Shown: one piece after another, positions 39,785 through 48,354 of the stretch
Numbering within the stretch: position 1 is the stretch's first letter
Layout: each line of letters begins with the position of its first letter
Origin: B73-G16 sp964611295
Lineage (GTDB): Bacteria > Desulfobacterota > B13-G15
Reading direction: 5' to 3'
Assembly (NCBI GenBank): GCA_964611295.1
Contig: CAZSWV010000009.1
Coordinates: 10,287 to 74,286 of the forward strand
Length of the DNA stretch: 64,000 bases
Position numbers and translations under genes: made by a program
Notes under the pieces: generated by a model
Seen by the model: only the letters and a program-made list of their open reading frames with translations
Databases searched by the model: none
What the model was told of the DNA's origin: nothing

Positions 39785-41689
39785 ATGGAGGCCCCAGAGG
39801 TATTCGACGTAATAGTAGTAGGGGCAGGACATGCAGGATGCGAGGCCGCTCTAGCAGCGGCCAGGATGGGCTGTAGTGTGCTCTTGCTTACCGTAAACGT
39901 GGACCGAATTGCACACATGTCATGTAACCCTGCCATAGGTGGTCTGGCAAAGGGGCATCTCGTCAAGGAGATAGATGCACTTGGGGGCGAGATGGCCAAA
40001 AACACCGACGCCACTGCCATACAATTCCGCCGCCTTAACACCAAAAAGGGGATGTCAGTTTGGTCCTCGCGAGCCCAAGTGGATATGGAGGAATACAGGA
40101 TCCGCATGCGGCAGGTGATAGAAGGGACACCCAACCTCTTCATAAGGCAGACGTGCGTATCGGAGGTCCTGGTAGAAGGCAAGAGGGTCAAAGGGGTAAA
40201 GGACGAACTTGGCGAGGTCTACATGGGCAGGACCGTTATCTTGGCCCCTGGGACCTTCTTAAGGGGGCTGATCCACATAGGCTTCAAAAACTTCCCCGGA
40301 GGAAGACTGGGAGATCCTGCTTCCTATGAGTTGTCCCAATGCCTCGTAAGACTTGGCTTCAAGTTGGGTCGTTTCAAGACGGGCACTACCCCCAGGCTTG
40401 ACGGACGTACTATAGACTTCCAATCCATGACCCCTCAATACGGCGACAATCCCCCCAGGCCTTTTTCCTTTTTCACCGGAAAGGTCGAAAGGCCCCAAGT
40501 ACCATGTTGGCTCACTTACACCACCGAGAAGACCCATGAGATCATAAGGAAGGCCTTGGATAGGTCACCGCTTTACACAGGGGTCATAAAGGGAAAGGGG
40601 GTTAGGTATTGCCCCTCAATAGAGGACAAAGTGGTGAAGTTCCCCGAGAAACCTCGCCACCAGGTCTTTGTAGAGCCTGAAGGGCTGAGGACCGTGGAGT
40701 ACTATCCAAATGGGATATCAAACAGCCTTCCTCTTGACGTACAGATAGAAATGGTCAGGAGCATACCAGGTCTTGAAAGGGCTGAGATCATAAGGCCGGG
40801 CTATGCCATAGAACACGACTTTGTAGACCCCACCCAACTTGAACCCACCTTGGAGACAAAGCTCATAGAAGGACTATTTCTGGCAGGACAGATCAACGGC
40901 ACTACTGGTTACGAGGAAGCTGCAGCCCAAGGGCTTATTGCAGGGATTAACGCAGTTTTGAAAATAAGGGGGGAAGGACCTTTGGTGTTGAGCAGGTCTC
41001 AGGCATATATAGGCGTGTTGATAGATGACCTAGTGACCAAGGGCACCGATGAACCTTATAGGATGTTCCCTTCAAGGGCCGAACACAGGCTCCTGTTGAG
41101 GGAAGACAACGCCGACCTGAGGCTTATGCCCATAGGGCATAGCCTAGGCCTTGTAGACGACCAGGCCATGCGGAGGCTCAGGGAGAAACAAAGGGCCATT
41201 GAAGAAACCCTCAAAAGGCTTGAAGAGGTACGTTTGAGGCCTACGGCTTCGGTTAATGAGAAGCTTTTGCAACTTGGCACCTCGCCTATAAAGACCCCCA
41301 CCAGTTTAAAGGAGCTCCTAAGGAGGCCGGAGGTCGACCTTAGAAGCCTTGTCCCTTTTGACCCGCACTTGGAGGATTTGCCCCAAGATGTACAGGAAGA
41401 GGTGGAGTTCCGTGTGAAGTACGAAGGCTACGTCAAGAGACAGGAGGAGCAAATAGCACGGCTCAGACGCCTCGAAGAAGAAAGGATACCTGAGGACCTG
41501 GACTTCTACGCCATAGCGGGGCTTTCCAATGAGGTAAAGGAAAAACTCTCCCGTATCAAGCCAAAGACCCTCGGTCAGGCGTCAAGGATCCCGGGTGTTA
41601 CACCGGCAGCGTTGGCTTTGCTTGAAATCCACCTTAAGAGGTATAAGGAAAGGCCGGGCTGTGTTGAAAAAAATAACGAATTGTTGTAA
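39785..41689 (+). CDS. mnmG: tRNA uridine-5-carboxymethylaminomethyl modification enzyme MnmG (GidA)
   Basis: 634 residues. FAD-binding VVGAGHAGCEAALAAARMG (about 12-30), then NPAIGGLAKGHLVKEIDALGG, TGTTPRLDGRTID and GQINGTTGYEEAAAQG. With MnmE it installs the carboxymethylaminomethyl group on wobble uridine 34 of certain tRNAs. Its C-terminal helical domain is complete. It is followed by the ATP synthase genes after 35 bases. Confidence 0.97.
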   Translation: MEAPEVFDVIVVGAGHAGCEAALAAARMGCSVLLLTVNVDRIAHMSCNPAIGGLAKGHLVKEIDALGGEMAKNTDATAIQFRRLNTKKGMSVWSSRAQVDMEEYRIRMRQVIEGTPNLFIRQTCVSEVLVEGKRVKGVKDELGEVYMGRTVILAPGTFLRGLIHIGFKNFPGGRLGDPASYELSQCLVRLGFKLGRFKTGTTPRLDGRTIDFQSMTPQYGDNPPRPFSFFTGKVERPQVPCWLTYTTEKTHEIIRKALDRSPLYTGVIKGKGVRYCPSIEDKVVKFPEKPRHQVFVEPEGLRTVEYYPNGISNSLPLDVQIEMVRSIPGLERAEIIRPGYAIEHDFVDPTQLEPTLETKLIEGLFLAGQINGTTGYEEAAAQGLIAGINAVLKIRGEGPLVLSRSQAYIGVLIDDLVTKGTDEPYRMFPSRAEHRLLLREDNADLRLMPIGHSLGLVDDQAMRRLREKQRAIEETLKRLEEVRLRPTASVNEKLLQLGTSPIKTPTSLKELLRRPEVDLRSLVPFDPHLEDLPQDVQEEVEFRVKYEGYVKRQEEQIARLRRLEEERIPEDLDFYAIAGLSNEVKEKLSRIKPKTLGQASRIPGVTPAALALLEIHLKRYKERPGCVEKNNELL

Positions 41690-41724
41690 AGTTTTACCCT
41701 CCGGGTCATAGTGGAGGAAATGCG

Positions 41725-42153
41725 TTGATAAAGGTCGACAACTCCCTCTTCATACAGGTCGCTATTTTTGTTTCCTTTGCCATCGCCATGGACAGGATAT
41801 TGTTTAGGCCTTTTGTGGCCTTCCTTGAGGAACGTTCGAGGAGGATATTTGGAGCAAAAGAGGAAGCAGATAGGTTAAAGGCCGAAGCCCAAGCCATAGC
41901 CGAGGTTTACGAAAAGGAGGTCCTGAAGGGCAAAGAGGAGGCCCTACGGGAAGCTCTGAACCTTAGAGAAGAGGCCAAGAGGGAAAGGGACGTCCTTTTG
42001 AGCTCCAAACGCGAAGAGGCCCAGCAATACGTCCTTCAGGCAAAAAAGAGGCTTAAAGAGGAAGCTGAAAAGGCGATGGGCGAACTTGAAGCGGTTGTTG
42101 AGAAGTTCGCTAAGTCTTTAGGCGAACAGGTCCTCGGGAGGCCTTTAGGGTAG
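41725..42153 (+). CDS. atpF': ATP synthase F0 subunit b'
   Basis: 142 residues: one N-terminal membrane segment (FIQVAIFVSFAIAMDRILF) and a long charged helix that dimerises with b as the peripheral stalk. It starts at a TTG (41725); GGAGG at 41713-41717 is well placed for it, while the nearby ATG at 41720 runs into a stop after two codons. Split b and b' subunits are typical of deltaproteobacteria, cyanobacteria and Aquificae. Confidence 0.85.
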   Translation: MIKVDNSLFIQVAIFVSFAIAMDRILFRPFVAFLEERSRRIFGAKEEADRLKAEAQAIAEVYEKEVLKGKEEALREALNLREEAKRERDVLLSSKREEAQQYVLQAKKRLKEEAEKAMGELEAVVEKFAKSLGEQVLGRPLG

Positions 42154-42155
42154 AG

Positions 42156-42629
42156 ATGACGGAGCTCCTCTATAAGGCCATAAACTTCTTCTTATTGCTC
42201 CTTTTGTTTTACCTTGTCTTGAAAAACCCAGTAAAAAGGGGCCTTAAGGAGCGCCACGAGAGGCTTAGAAGGGCCCTTGAAGAAGCGCAAGAGGCCAAAC
42301 GGCTGTGGGAAGAACGGAAAAGGGAGTATGAAGAAAGGCTTAAGGGCTTAGAGGATGAGCTTAAGAGGATCAGGGAGCAAGTCCTCCTTGAGGCCCAAAG
42401 GGAGAGGGAGAGGATCCTAAGGGAGGCGCAAAAGGAAGCAGAAAGGATCCTTTTGGAGGCCGAAAGGGCTATCGAGGGGGAACGGAAACTTTTGGAGCGT
42501 CAGATAAGGGAAAAGCTTGTGGATTCCATTTTGTCCCTTTCCCAAAAGTTGATAAGGGAAAACCTTAGACCTGAGGACCAGTTGAGGCTTTTGGATAGGT
42601 ATGTGAGGGGTTTAGAGGAACTCCGATGA
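42156..42629 (+). CDS. atpF: ATP synthase F0 subunit b
   Basis: 157 residues with one N-terminal membrane helix (FFLLLLLFYLVL) and an extended coiled coil rich in Glu, Arg and Lys (residues 30-135). It forms the stator with b' and links F0 to the delta subunit. It starts two bases after the b' stop and overlaps atpH by four bases. Confidence 0.92.
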   Translation: MTELLYKAINFFLLLLLFYLVLKNPVKRGLKERHERLRRALEEAQEAKRLWEERKREYEERLKGLEDELKRIREQVLLEAQRERERILREAQKEAERILLEAERAIEGERKLLERQIREKLVDSILSLSQKLIRENLRPEDQLRLLDRYVRGLEELR

Positions 42630-43168
42630 CGGCCTCAAGGGTTGCCAGGAGGTATGCAAAGGCCCTCTTCAAAGTGGCCTTGGAGGAAAAGAAGCTTGAG
42701 GCTTACAAAGGGGAACTTGAGGCCTTCTTCGGGCAGATGAAGTCAGAGCCCATGTTCTCCTTGGCCTTAAGTTCTCCGTTTATCCCTTTGCAGTCAAGGA
42801 TTTCCCTTTTGGATGAGGTGGCAAGGACTTTGGGATTAAGCGAAGTTGTGAAAAAACTCCTTGGGTTAATGGTGGAGAGAAATCGCATAAGGCTCCTTGA
42901 TGAGGTCCTTAGGGCATATGGTGACTTAGTTGACCGTTACATGGGGCGAAGTAAGGGGGTGCTTAGGGTGCCTTTTGAACCTCCAAGGGATTATGTGGAT
43001 AGGATCGCCCAGGCCTTAAGCAATCTCACGGGGAAGAAGGTCACTTTGGAGGTGCTAATAGATCCTTCTTTGATAGGGGGGGCCAAGGCCGAAGTGGAGG
43101 GGGTAGTGTATGACGGTAGTGTGATGGCCCAACTCATGCAGCTCCGAAAAACCCTTCTGGAGGGTTGA
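42626..43168 (+). CDS. atpH: ATP synthase F1 subunit delta
   Basis: 180 residues. ARRYAKALFKVALEE opens the OSCP/delta N-terminal helical domain, and the C-terminal part has LTGKKVTLEVLIDPSLIGGAKAEV with the conserved IGG. It joins the peripheral stalk to the top of F1. The ATG overlaps the atpF stop. Confidence 0.93.
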   Translation: MTASRVARRYAKALFKVALEEKKLEAYKGELEAFFGQMKSEPMFSLALSSPFIPLQSRISLLDEVARTLGLSEVVKKLLGLMVERNRIRLLDEVLRAYGDLVDRYMGRSKGVLRVPFEPPRDYVDRIAQALSNLTGKKVTLEVLIDPSLIGGAKAEVEGVVYDGSVMAQLMQLRKTLLEG

Positions 43169-43170
43169 GG

Positions 43171-44679
43171 ATGCAGGTGTTATCCCGGGAGATCGTAGAG
43201 GTCATCGAACGGTACATAAGGGAATTTGAAGCGCAGGTGGACGTAAGCGAAACCGGTGTGGTGATATCTGTGGGCGATGGTATAGCCAGGATCTATGGGC
43301 TTGAAAAGGTCATGGTGAGTGAACTTGTGGAGTTCCCAAACGGGGTAAAGGGGCTGGTGTTGAACCTTGAGGAGGATTCGGTTGGAGTAGCCATCCTTGG
43401 TGAGGACAAGGGGATAAAGGAAGGCGACGTGGTCAAAAGGACCCATAGGATCATAGAGGTACCTGTGGGCGAAGGGCTTTTGGGACGTGTGGTGAACCCC
43501 CTCGGCGAACCTCTTGACGGGAAGGGCCCAGTTGAGGCCAAAGAGTACAGGCCTATAGAGCGAAAGGCCCCCGGGGTGGTAGAGCGACAACCGGTCAAAG
43601 AGCCCCTTCAGACGGGCATTAAGGCCATTGACTCCATGATCCCCATAGGTAGGGGCCAGAGGGAACTGATCCTCGGTGATAGACAGACCGGTAAGACCGC
43701 CATAGCCATTGACACCATCATCAACCAAAAGGACCAAGGGGTTTTTTGCATTTACGTAGCTATAGGGCAGAGGCAGTCGGCGATAGCCCAAGTTGTGGAC
43801 AAATTACGTCAGTATGGAGCAATGGATTACACGATAGTGGTGGCAGCAAGTGCGAGTGAACCCGCCTCTCTGCAATACATCGCCCCTTATGCCGGCTGTA
43901 CCATGGGAGAATACTTCCGCGACAACGGGATGCATGCCCTTGTAATTTACGATGACCTTTCCAAGCATGCAGTGGCCTATAGACAGCTGTCCCTGCTCTT
44001 AAGGAGGCCACCTGGCCGTGAGGCCTATCCGGGGGATGTATTTTACCTTCACTCGAGGCTTCTGGAGAGGGCAGCTAAGTTAAGCGATGAAAAGGGAGGA
44101 GGGTCGCTTACGGCTTTGCCCATCATCGAGACACAAGCAGGTGACATATCTGCTTATATCCCCACCAATGTGATCTCTATAACTGACGGGCAGATCTATT
44201 TGGAAACGGACCTCTTCTACGCGGGGTTCCGCCCGGCCATAAACGTAGGGCTTTCGGTTTCGCGTGTGGGCGGCAATGCCCAAATAAAGGCTATGAGGCA
44301 AGTAGCGGGCTCCCTAAGGTTGGAGTTGGCCCAGTACCGGGAACTGGCTGCCTTTGCCAAATTCGCCAGCGAGTTGGACAAGGCCACACAGGCCCAGCTC
44401 ATAAGGGGCGAGAGGTTAATGGAGATCTTAAAACAAGACCAATACCAACCCTTGCCTGTATCCAAGCAAATCCTCATCATCTACGCTGGGATCAACGGTT
44501 ACTTAGACCACTTACCAGTTGAGGCTGTGAGGCGTTATGAAAGGGAACTTTACGAGTTCGTAGAGACGAGGTCCCCAGGGATCTTAAGGGAAATCGAGGA
44601 CAAAAAGGAGATAGACCAGGAGTTGAAGGAAAAGTTGGACGGGCTTCTTAAGGAGTTCGGTGAGGTGTTTAAGCCCTAA
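43171..44679 (+). CDS. atpA: ATP synthase F1 subunit alpha
   Basis: 502 residues from the ATG at 43171, which has GGAGGG six bases upstream; an in-frame TTG at 43165 overlaps atpH. GDRQTGKTAIAIDTI is the P-loop (about 167-181), and PAINVGLSVSRVGG the alpha/beta signature. It forms the non-catalytic nucleotide site of F1. Confidence 0.97.
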   Translation: MQVLSREIVEVIERYIREFEAQVDVSETGVVISVGDGIARIYGLEKVMVSELVEFPNGVKGLVLNLEEDSVGVAILGEDKGIKEGDVVKRTHRIIEVPVGEGLLGRVVNPLGEPLDGKGPVEAKEYRPIERKAPGVVERQPVKEPLQTGIKAIDSMIPIGRGQRELILGDRQTGKTAIAIDTIINQKDQGVFCIYVAIGQRQSAIAQVVDKLRQYGAMDYTIVVAASASEPASLQYIAPYAGCTMGEYFRDNGMHALVIYDDLSKHAVAYRQLSLLLRRPPGREAYPGDVFYLHSRLLERAAKLSDEKGGGSLTALPIIETQAGDISAYIPTNVISITDGQIYLETDLFYAGFRPAINVGLSVSRVGGNAQIKAMRQVAGSLRLELAQYRELAAFAKFASELDKATQAQLIRGERLMEILKQDQYQPLPVSKQILIIYAGINGYLDHLPVEAVRRYERELYEFVETRSPGILREIEDKKEIDQELKEKLDGLLKEFGEVFKP

Positions 44680-44690
44680 GGAGAGACGAG

Positions 44691-45575
44691 GTGTTAGGCC
44701 TTAAGGCCCTGAGGAGAAGGATAGCCAGTATAAAAAGCACGCAGCAGATAACCCGTGCTATGTACATGGTTTCGGCTGCACGTCTGAAAAGGGCCCAGGA
44801 CAGGGCTTTAAATGCCAGGCCCTTTGCGGAAAAGCTAAAAGAGGTGGTCCTACACCTTCACGAAAGGGCTAAGGCCCCTTATCATCCTCTGATGGAAAGC
44901 AGGGAGTTAAAAAAGGCCCACATCCTGATCCTCAGCACCGAAAAGGGGCTTTGTGGGAGTTTTAACCTTAACCTTTTCAGAGAGATAGAAGCCTTTGTTA
45001 AGGCCTTTGAAGGGGATGTTACCTTTACCATAGTGGGACGGAAGGGTTGGGATTATTTTCGGCGGAGGTGTCCTGAAAGGATAAAGAGGAGCTATGTAGA
45101 GGCCTTTAAGGCCTTCGACTTTGCGGTGGCCAAAAAGCTGGCGCAAGAGTTGATGGAGGACTTCCTCAAAAGGGAAATAGACGGGGTGTTTGTGGCCTAC
45201 AACTTTTACCGTTCCCCTCTTTCCCAGCCTCCAAGGATAGAGAGGTTATTGCCTGTGGAGGTACCTCAAGTGGAGGTAAGTTTCACCCAGCCTATGGTCT
45301 TTCCTGTGGAATACATTTACGAACCCAAGCCTGAAGAGCTCCTTTCGAGGCTTTTGCCCTTATATGTAGAGACCATGATCTACAGGGTCTTACTCGAACA
45401 TGTAGCAGGAGAGCACGGGGCGAGGATGACGGCCATGGACAATGCCACAAAGAACGCCCAGGAGCTTATTGAGAAGCTCACCCTGCTTTACAACAAGCTA
45501 CGTCAAGCAGCCATAACCAAAGAGGTAACCGAGATAGCTACCACAGCTGAGGCCCTAAGGGCCCAAACGGGCTAA
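44691..45575 (+). CDS. atpG: ATP synthase F1 subunit gamma
   Basis: 294 residues, starting at a GTG with AAGGAGAG upstream. LRRRIASIKSTQQITRAMYMVSAARLKRAQ is the N-terminal helix of the central shaft and the C terminus has ITKEVTEIATTAEAL. It couples ring rotation to catalysis. Confidence 0.95.
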   Translation: MLGLKALRRRIASIKSTQQITRAMYMVSAARLKRAQDRALNARPFAEKLKEVVLHLHERAKAPYHPLMESRELKKAHILILSTEKGLCGSFNLNLFREIEAFVKAFEGDVTFTIVGRKGWDYFRRRCPERIKRSYVEAFKAFDFAVAKKLAQELMEDFLKREIDGVFVAYNFYRSPLSQPPRIERLLPVEVPQVEVSFTQPMVFPVEYIYEPKPEELLSRLLPLYVETMIYRVLLEHVAGEHGARMTAMDNATKNAQELIEKLTLLYNKLRQAAITKEVTEIATTAEALRAQTG

Positions 45576-45587
45576 GGAGGTCTGAAG

Positions 45588-47009
45588 ATGAAGGCGGTAA
45601 ACGAAGGGAGGATCGTACAAGTCATGGGGCCAGTGGTCGATGTGGAGTTCCCGGAAGGGCCCCTGCCGGCCATTTACAACGCCATAAAGATCACCAACCC
45701 TCATATAAGCGATAAGGAATGGAACCTTACGGCTGAGGTAGCGCAGCATATTGGGGAGAGGACTGTAAGGTGTATTGCTATGGATACTACAGATGGCCTC
45801 GTTAGGGGGATGAAGGCCATAGATACGGGTCAGCCTATAATGGTGCCTGTAGGAAGGGAGGTCTTAGGGAGGATCTTGAACGTCATCGGTGAGCCTATAG
45901 ACGAATTGGGGCCTATTGAGGCCAGGAAGTTTTACCCCATTCACCGTCCGGCCCCTTCCTTCCTTGAGCAGAACACCAAGATCGAGGTCTTGGAGACGGG
46001 CATAAAGGTCATAGACCTGCTTGCCCCTTTCCCTAAAGGGGGGAAGATCGGCCTTTTCGGTGGGGCCGGTGTGGGCAAGACGGTGATCGTAATGGAGATG
46101 ATCCACAACATAGCCGTTTACCACAAAGGGGTTTCCGTATTCGGTGGTGTCGGGGAAAGGACGCGCGAGGGGAACGACCTTTGGCTTGAGATGAAGCGTT
46201 CAGGGGTCTTGAAGAACACGGTGCTGGTCTTCGGCCAGATGACCGAGACACCTGGGGCGAGGGCAAGGGTGGGGCTTACGGCCTTGACCGAGGCCGAATA
46301 CTTCCGAGATGAAGAGGGCTTGGACGTGTTGTTGTTCATAGACAACATCTTCCGTTATGTACAGGCAAACCAGGAAGTATCGACCCTCCTAGGAAGGCTC
46401 CCCTCTGCAGTGGGCTATCAACCTACCTTGGCCACAGACCTAGGGGAGTTACAGGAGCGGATCACCTCTACGCTAAAGGGTTCCATTACCTCGGTTCAGG
46501 CCATATATGTACCGGCAGATGACCTCACGGACCCCGCACCAGCTACGACCTTCACCCATCTCGATGCCACTATAGTCCTTTCCAGGCAGATAGCCGAGTT
46601 GGGGATCTACCCAGCTGTCGATCCCCTTGATTCCACTTCCAAAATCCTTGACCCGAGGATAGTAGGTGAGGAGCACTACTGGGTGGCCAGGGAAGTACAG
46701 AGGATCCTTCAGAAGTACAAAGACCTACAGGACATCATCGCCATCCTCGGTATGGAGGAACTCTCCGAAGAGGACAAGATCATAGTGGCCAGGGCCAGGA
46801 AGATCCAAAGGTTCCTCTCACAGCCCTTCCACGTGGCAGAAGAGTTCACAGGAACCAAAGGCCGCTACGTGAAGATCGAAGACACCATCAGGGGCTTCAA
46901 GGAACTCGTCGAGGGCAAATACGACCACCTGCCTGAGGCCGCCTTCTACATGGTAGGGACCATCGAAGAAGCCGTAGAAAAGGCAAAAAGGCTAATGGGC
47001 GAAGCATGA
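45588..47009 (+). CDS. atpD: ATP synthase F1 subunit beta
   Basis: 473 residues. P-loop GLFGGAGVGKTVIVMEM (about 151-167), GVGERTREGNDLW and the signature PAVDPLDSTSKIL. It is the catalytic subunit. AAGGAGG precedes the ATG by eight bases. Confidence 0.97.
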   Translation: MKAVNEGRIVQVMGPVVDVEFPEGPLPAIYNAIKITNPHISDKEWNLTAEVAQHIGERTVRCIAMDTTDGLVRGMKAIDTGQPIMVPVGREVLGRILNVIGEPIDELGPIEARKFYPIHRPAPSFLEQNTKIEVLETGIKVIDLLAPFPKGGKIGLFGGAGVGKTVIVMEMIHNIAVYHKGVSVFGGVGERTREGNDLWLEMKRSGVLKNTVLVFGQMTETPGARARVGLTALTEAEYFRDEEGLDVLLFIDNIFRYVQANQEVSTLLGRLPSAVGYQPTLATDLGELQERITSTLKGSITSVQAIYVPADDLTDPAPATTFTHLDATIVLSRQIAELGIYPAVDPLDSTSKILDPRIVGEEHYWVAREVQRILQKYKDLQDIIAILGMEELSEEDKIIVARARKIQRFLSQPFHVAEEFTGTKGRYVKIEDTIRGFKELVEGKYDHLPEAAFYMVGTIEEAVEKAKRLMGEA

Positions 47010-47407
47010 TGCTACTTGAGATCGTAACCCCAGAAAGACTACTCCTCTCAGAAGAAGTCGAAGAAGTGATACTTCCCGGAGAACTCGGACAACTAGGTAT
47101 CCTCCCAGGACACCACCCGCTCCTTGCCTCCTTGGGGATAGGCGAATTGATATACCGAAAGGGGGGAAAGGAGCACTCGGTCTTTGTAGCAGGAGGGTTT
47201 GTAGAAGTGCTCACGGACAGGGTGACGGTGCTTGCTGGTGAAGCTCAACTGCCATCGGAGATAGACCTTGAAGAAGCCCGAGCACAAAAGGAAGAGGCCG
47301 AAGGTGAGCTCAAAGGCCTTATCCCCCTTGATCCCCGATATGAAGAAGTCCTGATGAAGCTACAGAAGGCCTCACGAAAACTCGAAATCGCCCAAAGGAG
47401 TAGTTAG
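47006..47407 (+). CDS. atpC: ATP synthase F1 subunit epsilon
   Basis: 133 residues with the N-terminal beta barrel (LEIVTPERLLLSEEVEEVILPGELGQLGILPGH) and a C-terminal helical hairpin. It regulates ATPase direction. The start overlaps the atpD stop. The stop TAG (47405-47407) overlaps the rpoH stop on the other strand, so the two transcripts have no space for a terminator between them. Confidence 0.95.
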   Translation: MMLLEIVTPERLLLSEEVEEVILPGELGQLGILPGHHPLLASLGIGELIYRKGGKEHSVFVAGGFVEVLTDRVTVLAGEAQLPSEIDLEEARAQKEEAEGELKGLIPLDPRYEEVLMKLQKASRKLEIAQRSS

Positions 47408-48324
47408 TCGAATCCCACCAGGGCGTCCTTATAGTACTCGAAATCTGGTATCTCCTTGCGGAGGAATTCTCTCAGGTCCTTGATTATTTCAGCCTCTATC
47501 TGCCTAACCCTTTCTGGGGTTATGCCGTATTTTTCACCAAGCTCCCTCAAGGTCACCGGCTTTTCGGAAAGCATGCGCCTTTCCAATATCTCCCTCTCGC
47601 GAGGGGGCAAGGTCTCCTTGAACTCTTCTAGTTTCCTCCTGAAAAGCTCCCTCAGCTCAAGGGAACCGACGCTTTCCTCCGCAAGCGGCGTAAGAGACGG
47701 AATGGCATCGGCAAGGGTCTCCCTTGAGTCATCTCCCAGAGGGGTTTCAAGGGATATCTCACTTTCCTCTAACCTTTGCGACATGGTGATGACGTCTTCT
47801 TCCCTCACATTGAGGCTTTTGGCCACAAGCTCGGGCGTCGGATCAAATCCCATCTGTTCAAGCCTTTCTTTTTCCTTTTTTAAGTCAAAGAAAAGCTTCC
47901 TTTGGGCTTGAGTAGTGCCGATCTTCACAAGACGCCAGTTTTCCATTATGAACTTCAGGATGTAAGCCCTTATCCAAAAGGAGGCATAGCTTGTAAAGCG
48001 CACCCCTCTAAAGGGATCAAAGTGCCTGAGGGCTTGAAGGAGTCCCACATTTCCTTCCTGTATGAGGTCAAGGAGGTTGGAAGTCCAGTAGCGGTGGTAT
48101 TCCAAGGCGATCTTCACCACAAGCCTTAGGTTTGAGACCACGAGTTTGAAGGCTGCCTCCTTATCCCCGTGAAGCTTATACCTTATGGCGAGTTCCCTTT
48201 CCTCCTCCTCGGTAAGAAGCGGTATCTTCCTTATCTCTTGGAGATAGCGCTGTAAGGGATCATATGGGGCTATGGACTCGCTTTCTTTGAGGGCAAGCTC
48301 TTTCTTTCCACCTTCTTCCACCAC
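47404..48324 (-). CDS. rpoH: RNA polymerase sigma factor RpoH-type (sigma-32)
   Basis: 306 residues. Region 2 has NLRLVVKIALEYHRYWTSNL and DLIQEGNVGLLQAL, the core-binding block. FTSYASFWIRAYILKFIMENW is the -10 recognition part. The RpoH box is QRKLFFDLKKE (about 141-151), which separates it from vegetative and stationary-phase sigma factors. Region 4.2 is GEKYGITPERVRQIEAEI. It directs heat-shock transcription. It begins at a GTG with no clear ribosome binding site, only 30 bases from the divergent glgA start. Confidence 0.88.
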   Translation of the reverse strand: MVEEGGKKELALKESESIAPYDPLQRYLQEIRKIPLLTEEEERELAIRYKLHGDKEAAFKLVVSNLRLVVKIALEYHRYWTSNLLDLIQEGNVGLLQALRHFDPFRGVRFTSYASFWIRAYILKFIMENWRLVKIGTTQAQRKLFFDLKKEKERLEQMGFDPTPELVAKSLNVREEDVITMSQRLEESEISLETPLGDDSRETLADAIPSLTPLAEESVGSLELRELFRRKLEEFKETLPPREREILERRMLSEKPVTLRELGEKYGITPERVRQIEAEIIKDLREFLRKEIPDFEYYKDALVGFD

Positions 48325-48354
48325 GAAGAAATATGTTAAACTTTGTCCTTCAAA

